64,000 nucleotides of DNA, taken from the NCBI GenBank assembly GCA_031556525.1, contig JAVBSS010000031.1, forward strand, positions 1-64,000, written 5' to 3'. Of this stretch, positions 63,491 to 64,000 are shown in pieces. The translations under genes and the position numbers were made by a program. How positions within the stretch are numbered: the stretch's first letter is position 1; each line of letters opens with the position of its first letter. The notes beneath the pieces were generated by a model. It made no database searches. It was not told the DNA's origin and saw nothing but the letters and a program-made list of their open reading frames with translations. Origin of the DNA: JAVBSN01 sp031556525. GTDB taxonomy: Bacteria; Bacillota; Clostridia; Lachnospirales; Lachnospiraceae.

Positions 63491-64000
63491 ATGTCTAGAG
63501 TAGGCGATAGATTAGGTATAGACTATGAGCTAACTGTTAGGAACATTTATTATGAAGATAATGGAATTCAATTATTGAAATGTGTTAACAGTAAGGTGGG
63601 GGACAGATTAGAAGCTGTAATAGAATTTGATTCAGATTGTTATGATATTAAATATTTACTTGATTCAAGTGTGTCAGTTCGTAATATTAATAAAGATGGA
63701 ATTCCTGAAATATATAATATTTTTGGAGACAAAGAGACAACATATGTGTCTACAGAATTTATTGCAGGAAGTAATTTGGAAGAATATTTTAATGAATATG
63801 CGATGGAATATTCAGATAAAATCTCGTTGATAAATATTATTGGAGAGGCAATAGCCTATATACATAATTATCAGGATGAGATTCTGTACGACAAGATAAC
63901 ACCACAGAACATAATAATAACAGAGAATAGTTTAGTATATCTATTGGAGTATGGTTTTACAAAATACTTGAGCAGAGATTATTTGTATAGAATAAGTCAT
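63491..64000 (+). CDS. Protein-kinase-like protein with degenerate catalytic motifs, 5' part
   Basis: 170 codons visible, open to the window end. The start has AGGAGG 6 nt before ATG 63491. The order of a Ser/Thr kinase can be followed: EIYNIFGDKETTYVSTEFIA (hinge: usual VMEY replaced by STEF), GSNLEEYFNEYA, IIGEAIAYIHNYQDEILYDK and ITPQNIIITENSL for the catalytic loop, and YLLEYGFTKYL for the DFG segment. The usual HRD is LYDK, so the catalytic aspartate is absent; DFG reads EYG. The glycine loop and VAIK lysine are not found at the N-terminus. I infer a pseudokinase, perhaps a sensor for the adjacent SARP regulator. The rest of the protein is beyond the window. Confidence 0.65.
   Translation, partial: MSRVGDRLGIDYELTVRNIYYEDNGIQLLKCVNSKVGDRLEAVIEFDSDCYDIKYLLDSSVSVRNINKDGIPEIYNIFGDKETTYVSTEFIAGSNLEEYFNEYAMEYSDKISLINIIGEAIAYIHNYQDEILYDKITPQNIIITENSLVYLLEYGFTKYLSRDYLYRISH

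Overview
The window looks like an AT-rich chromosomal segment of a Gram-positive anaerobe of the Clostridia, most likely Lachnospiraceae-like. This is inferred from strong AGGAGG ribosome sites, A-ending codons (AGA, ATA), lipoproteins, BspA-type surface proteins, a trp operon under a T-box, LytTR/AgrC signalling and VanZ, CPBP and DUF4132 proteins. I could not run a search, so the genus is open.

Layout. 1-883 is the 3' end of tuf. 1206-9548 holds a two-component system divergent from an operon with a propeller-solute-binding lipoprotein, two sugar-type permeases, an HlyD-like adaptor and a MacB-core-like protein; copies of one terminator hairpin flank this block. 9676-14081 is a YtrA/GntR-controlled ABC exporter operon with a CPBP protease. 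14098-20503 carries an AraC regulator, an MFS transporter, a PHP phosphatase and membrane proteins. 20686-25413 pairs a BspA-like protein with a LytTR/AgrC system. 25492-34005 has small metabolic genes, a 1705-residue DUF4132 protein and a Ca2+/H+ antiporter. 34175-36514 (minus) has two PLP sulfur amino acid enzymes. 36787-43213 has four more BspA-like paralogues. 43502-45007 is an ABC-F protein behind an attenuator-like leader, followed by a candidate type I toxin-antitoxin pair (45068-45254). 46364-53391 is trpEGD(CF)BA behind a perfect promoter, a tRNA-Trp T-box and a GC-rich hairpin element. 53610-58109 is an ABC transporter, a membrane-anchored zincin and a two-component system.

The most unusual part is the right end, 58172-64000. 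On the minus strand an AbrB-SARP fusion regulator is followed by a RhiA-like protein, a caspase-fold (C25/gingipain-like) protease and a C39-like cysteine protease, then a second RhiA-like plus C39-like pair. None has an obvious signal peptide. Four heptamers at exact 11-bp spacing, of the kind SARP regulators bind, lie between the regulator and the first RhiA-like gene. Divergently there is a kinase-like protein whose catalytic motifs are degenerate; it runs off the window. I propose a regulated, partly duplicated protease/effector locus that I do not recognise as a described system.

Limits: all family assignments are by eye from translated sequence and remembered motifs. Start codons were moved from the longest frame where a ribosome site favoured another codon, and each case says so.
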